From NCBI GenBank assembly GCA_002497765.1, contig DAET01000033.1, positions 1 through 15,065 on the forward strand: 15,065 nucleotides of DNA, written 5' to 3'. The notes beneath the pieces are model-generated. The model saw nothing but the letters and a program-made list of their open reading frames with translations, had not been told where the DNA came from and searched no databases. Numbering within the stretch: position 1 is the first letter of the stretch; the number at the start of each line of letters is the position of its first letter. A program made the translations under genes and the position numbers. The DNA comes from Euryarchaeota archaeon UBA486 (lineage in GTDB: Archaea > Thermoplasmatota > Poseidoniia > Poseidoniales > Poseidoniaceae). Below, one piece after another: positions 13,382-15,065 of this stretch.

Positions 13382-14158
13382 ATGTTATCAGTTGAAGGAC
13401 TCACCAAAGCGTTCGGTTCCGGCTCCAACAAACTCCAGGTCCTCAAGGGCGTGGACATGAACATCAAGCAGGGCGAGATGGTCGCTCTGATGGGCCCGTC
13501 GGGGTCTGGCAAGTCCACGCTGCTCAACATCATCGGCGGTCTGCTCGCCGGTGACAGCGGCACCATCACGCTGGGTGAGCGCTCCTACGGCTTGCGAGGC
13601 CCGTCCAACGTCGTGGACGTTCGTCGTGAACTCGTCGGCTGGATTTTCCAAGATTTCCACCTGCTCGACAACCTGACCGCCGTGGACAACGTCGCCATGG
13701 CCCTCGAGCTCTCTGGCATGCCGTCCGCCGAAGCGGAAGCAGCGGCTCGCAACGCCCTCGAAAAGGTCGGTCTCGGCGACCGTATGCACTTCATCCCCGA
13801 CCAACTCTCGGGCGGTCAACAGCAACGCGTCGCTATTGCTCGAGCCATCGCTGGCAACCGCCCCGTGCTGCTCGCTGACGAACCCACGGGCAACCTTGAC
13901 ATCGCCAGCGGGAAGGAAGTCATGGCGCTGTTCAAGGCGCTCTGCCACGACGAAGAAAACCCGATTTCCATCCTCATGGTCACCCACGACCCCGACTTGG
14001 CGTCCAACGCCGACCGCATGTTGTTGCTCAACGACGGTCGGACGGAAGCTTCCGACATCCGCTCGGCTTGGGGCTTGGACGATGAAGATGAGACCGAATC
14101 GGCATCGGACGACCTTGAACAAGTGGCAGAAACCACCGACGGAGGTGAAGAAGAATGA
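13382..14158 (+). CDS. ABC transporter ATP-binding protein, LolD/MacB/FtsE type
   Basis: A 258-residue nucleotide-binding subunit. It has Walker A GPSGSGKST (38-46), Q-loop Q90 in FQDFHLLDNLT, signature LSGGQ (142-146) with QQQRVAIARA after it, Walker B VLLADEPTGNLD (162-173) with E167 catalytic, and H-loop H202 in VTHD. The text around Walker B and LDNLTAVDNV is typical of the LolD/MacB/FtsE group, which works with FtsX/MacB-fold permeases in lipoprotein handling, export or mechanotransmission rather than import. The last 28 residues (from about 231) form an acidic tail beyond the usual end of the fold. The stop overlaps the next gene by ATGA, pairing it with the permease. The substrate cannot be told from the sequence. 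Confidence 0.94.
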   Translation: MLSVEGLTKAFGSGSNKLQVLKGVDMNIKQGEMVALMGPSGSGKSTLLNIIGGLLAGDSGTITLGERSYGLRGPSNVVDVRRELVGWIFQDFHLLDNLTAVDNVAMALELSGMPSAEAEAAARNALEKVGLGDRMHFIPDQLSGGQQQRVAIARAIAGNRPVLLADEPTGNLDIASGKEVMALFKALCHDEENPISILMVTHDPDLASNADRMLLLNDGRTEASDIRSAWGLDDEDETESASDDLEQVAETTDGGEEE

Positions 14159-15065
14159 GCACCGAGCCAAAGGAACTCGTTCCGTCTGACTTCGCCACCG
14201 ACCGCTCCCGTCTCCGCCGGATTCAACACAAAGTGGTCGAACTCCCCAGCTCACTTCGCTTGGCCGCCCAAGGCGCCTGGCGCGGACGAGAACGTGGTCT
14301 GGCCGTCATCGCCGGTGTCTTCCTCGCCTCCCTCGTCATCACGACGGTGCTGGCCTACGGCGTGGGGTTGTCGCAACTCTTCTTCGAGGAATCGCTCAAA
14401 TCCGAGCCGTTTGACGCCAAGATCGAATACGCTCGCACGCCGGTGGAAAACGGCACGGGCTGGTCAAACAACACCACGACCATGACCGGCGTGTGCGATG
14501 AATTGCTGACCGAATTCTCAACTGAATTCAACGACTGCACCCTCGTCCTCGGCCGGCAAGGCATTCACAGTGGGGGCTTCTTCAACCTGGAATTCGTGGT
14601 CGCCCAACCGCTTGAAATGCGGACCATCGTGGACGACGAGAACCCCTATTGGAGCAACGTCACCTTCGACTACCCCGAAGCCGCCGATGCCGGGCCGCCC
14701 ATCTCCGACAAGCGGGCCATCCGTTTCCTCGGCCCCGAAGCCTTCGACGGCGAGTTGGCCGACCGGTTGAGCGAGAACATCATCGCAGGACTGGGCGAAT
14801 GGCCAACGCCGGAAAACATGACCGACAAGCAAGGCATCATCCTCCCGTCCACCATCGCCAGTGAAGCCCAAGCCAACGTGGGCGACGTGCTCGAATCGCT
14901 GACCTTCGTCTACGTCGTGGATGAATCCACCCTGCTTGAGGGAACGGTGACCGAGGACAACTGTGCGGGTGAAATTACACCGGAAAACAACGAAATGATC
15001 TACTGCCGTATGTCAATGACTGTGGAAAACCTGACCGTGATGGGCATCTACGAACCGTGGCCCTT
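14155..15065 (+). CDS. ABC transporter permease, MacB/FtsX-like, 3' end missing
   Basis: The frame opens with ATG overlapping the ABC ATPase stop and stays open for 303 codons to the window edge, so the gene is truncated by the window. A polar, basic cytoplasmic N-terminus of about 47 residues precedes one hydrophobic segment, LAVIAGVFLASLVITTVLAY (49-68). A long soluble region then follows, probably extracytoplasmic, with several Asn-x-Ser/Thr sites and a few cysteines (C114, C128). One N-terminal helix followed by a large external domain is the MacB/FtsX permease layout, in which three more helices come near the C-terminus, here outside the window. The start is backed by the ATGA overlap. 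The identity rests on topology plus the paired ATPase, since no family motif is visible in the available part. Confidence 0.78.
   Translation, partial: MSTEPKELVPSDFATDRSRLRRIQHKVVELPSSLRLAAQGAWRGRERGLAVIAGVFLASLVITTVLAYGVGLSQLFFEESLKSEPFDAKIEYARTPVENGTGWSNNTTTMTGVCDELLTEFSTEFNDCTLVLGRQGIHSGGFFNLEFVVAQPLEMRTIVDDENPYWSNVTFDYPEAADAGPPISDKRAIRFLGPEAFDGELADRLSENIIAGLGEWPTPENMTDKQGIILPSTIASEAQANVGDVLESLTFVYVVDESTLLEGTVTEDNCAGEITPENNEMIYCRMSMTVENLTVMGIYEPWP

Noticed and set aside
13267..13569. N-terminal 101-codon extension of the acidic membrane protein frame
   Set aside because: It mostly lies antisense to the clearly coding N-terminus of the ABC ATPase; the true start must be downstream, near 13266-13335.

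Overview
The window looks like chromosomal DNA from an aerobic, probably marine archaeon. My best guess is a Thermoplasmatota / Marine Group II (Poseidoniales)-like lineage. The archaeal pointer is a TYW1/Taw1-type wybutosine radical SAM enzyme, a tRNA-modification family found in archaea and eukaryotes. The dense ATGA-overlapped operon, acidic protein tails and moderately high GC fit but do not prove this. Several other genes (hemF, hemY, hemH, the AlkB-like gene) look bacterial in type, so a bacterial host is not formally excluded. No rRNA, tRNA, CRISPR array or mobile element was recognised.

Layout. (1) 24-1034, minus: the TYW1 gene. (2) 1035-1289: divergent intergenic region. (3) 1290-9826, plus: a tightly packed heme operon in the order hemA, hemC-hemD fusion, hemB, hemL, hemE, hemF, hemY; junctions are 4-bp overlaps or gaps of at most 9 bp. 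(4) 9823-10851, minus: hemH, converging on hemY so that the two stop codons share one CTAG. (5) 11065-11349, plus: two back-to-back small genes (54 and 39 codons) encoding paralogous proteins of unknown function, each with a strong Shine-Dalgarno. (6) 11389-12378, plus: an AlkB/XylM-type membrane di-iron hydroxylase with all nine expected histidine ligands. (7) 12379-13381: a possible 38-residue membrane peptide and a 205-residue acidic membrane protein, both minus. (8) 13382-15065, plus: a LolD/MacB-type ABC ATPase overlapping a permease gene that runs off the window.

How the genes work together. Regions 3 and 4 encode every step from glutamyl-tRNA to protoheme: GluTR and GSA aminotransferase make 5-aminolevulinate, HemB makes porphobilinogen, the HemC-HemD fusion makes uroporphyrinogen III, HemE decarboxylates it, HemF and HemY carry out the two oxidations using O2, and HemH inserts iron. 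This is the coproporphyrinogen III / protoporphyrin-dependent aerobic route, not the siroheme-dependent (Ahb) route used by most characterised heme-making archaea. The observations most worth a second look are the tandem paralogous small proteins ahead of the AlkB-like hydroxylase, the cysteine-rich ferrochelatase, the divergent GluTR and the hemF/hemY junction.
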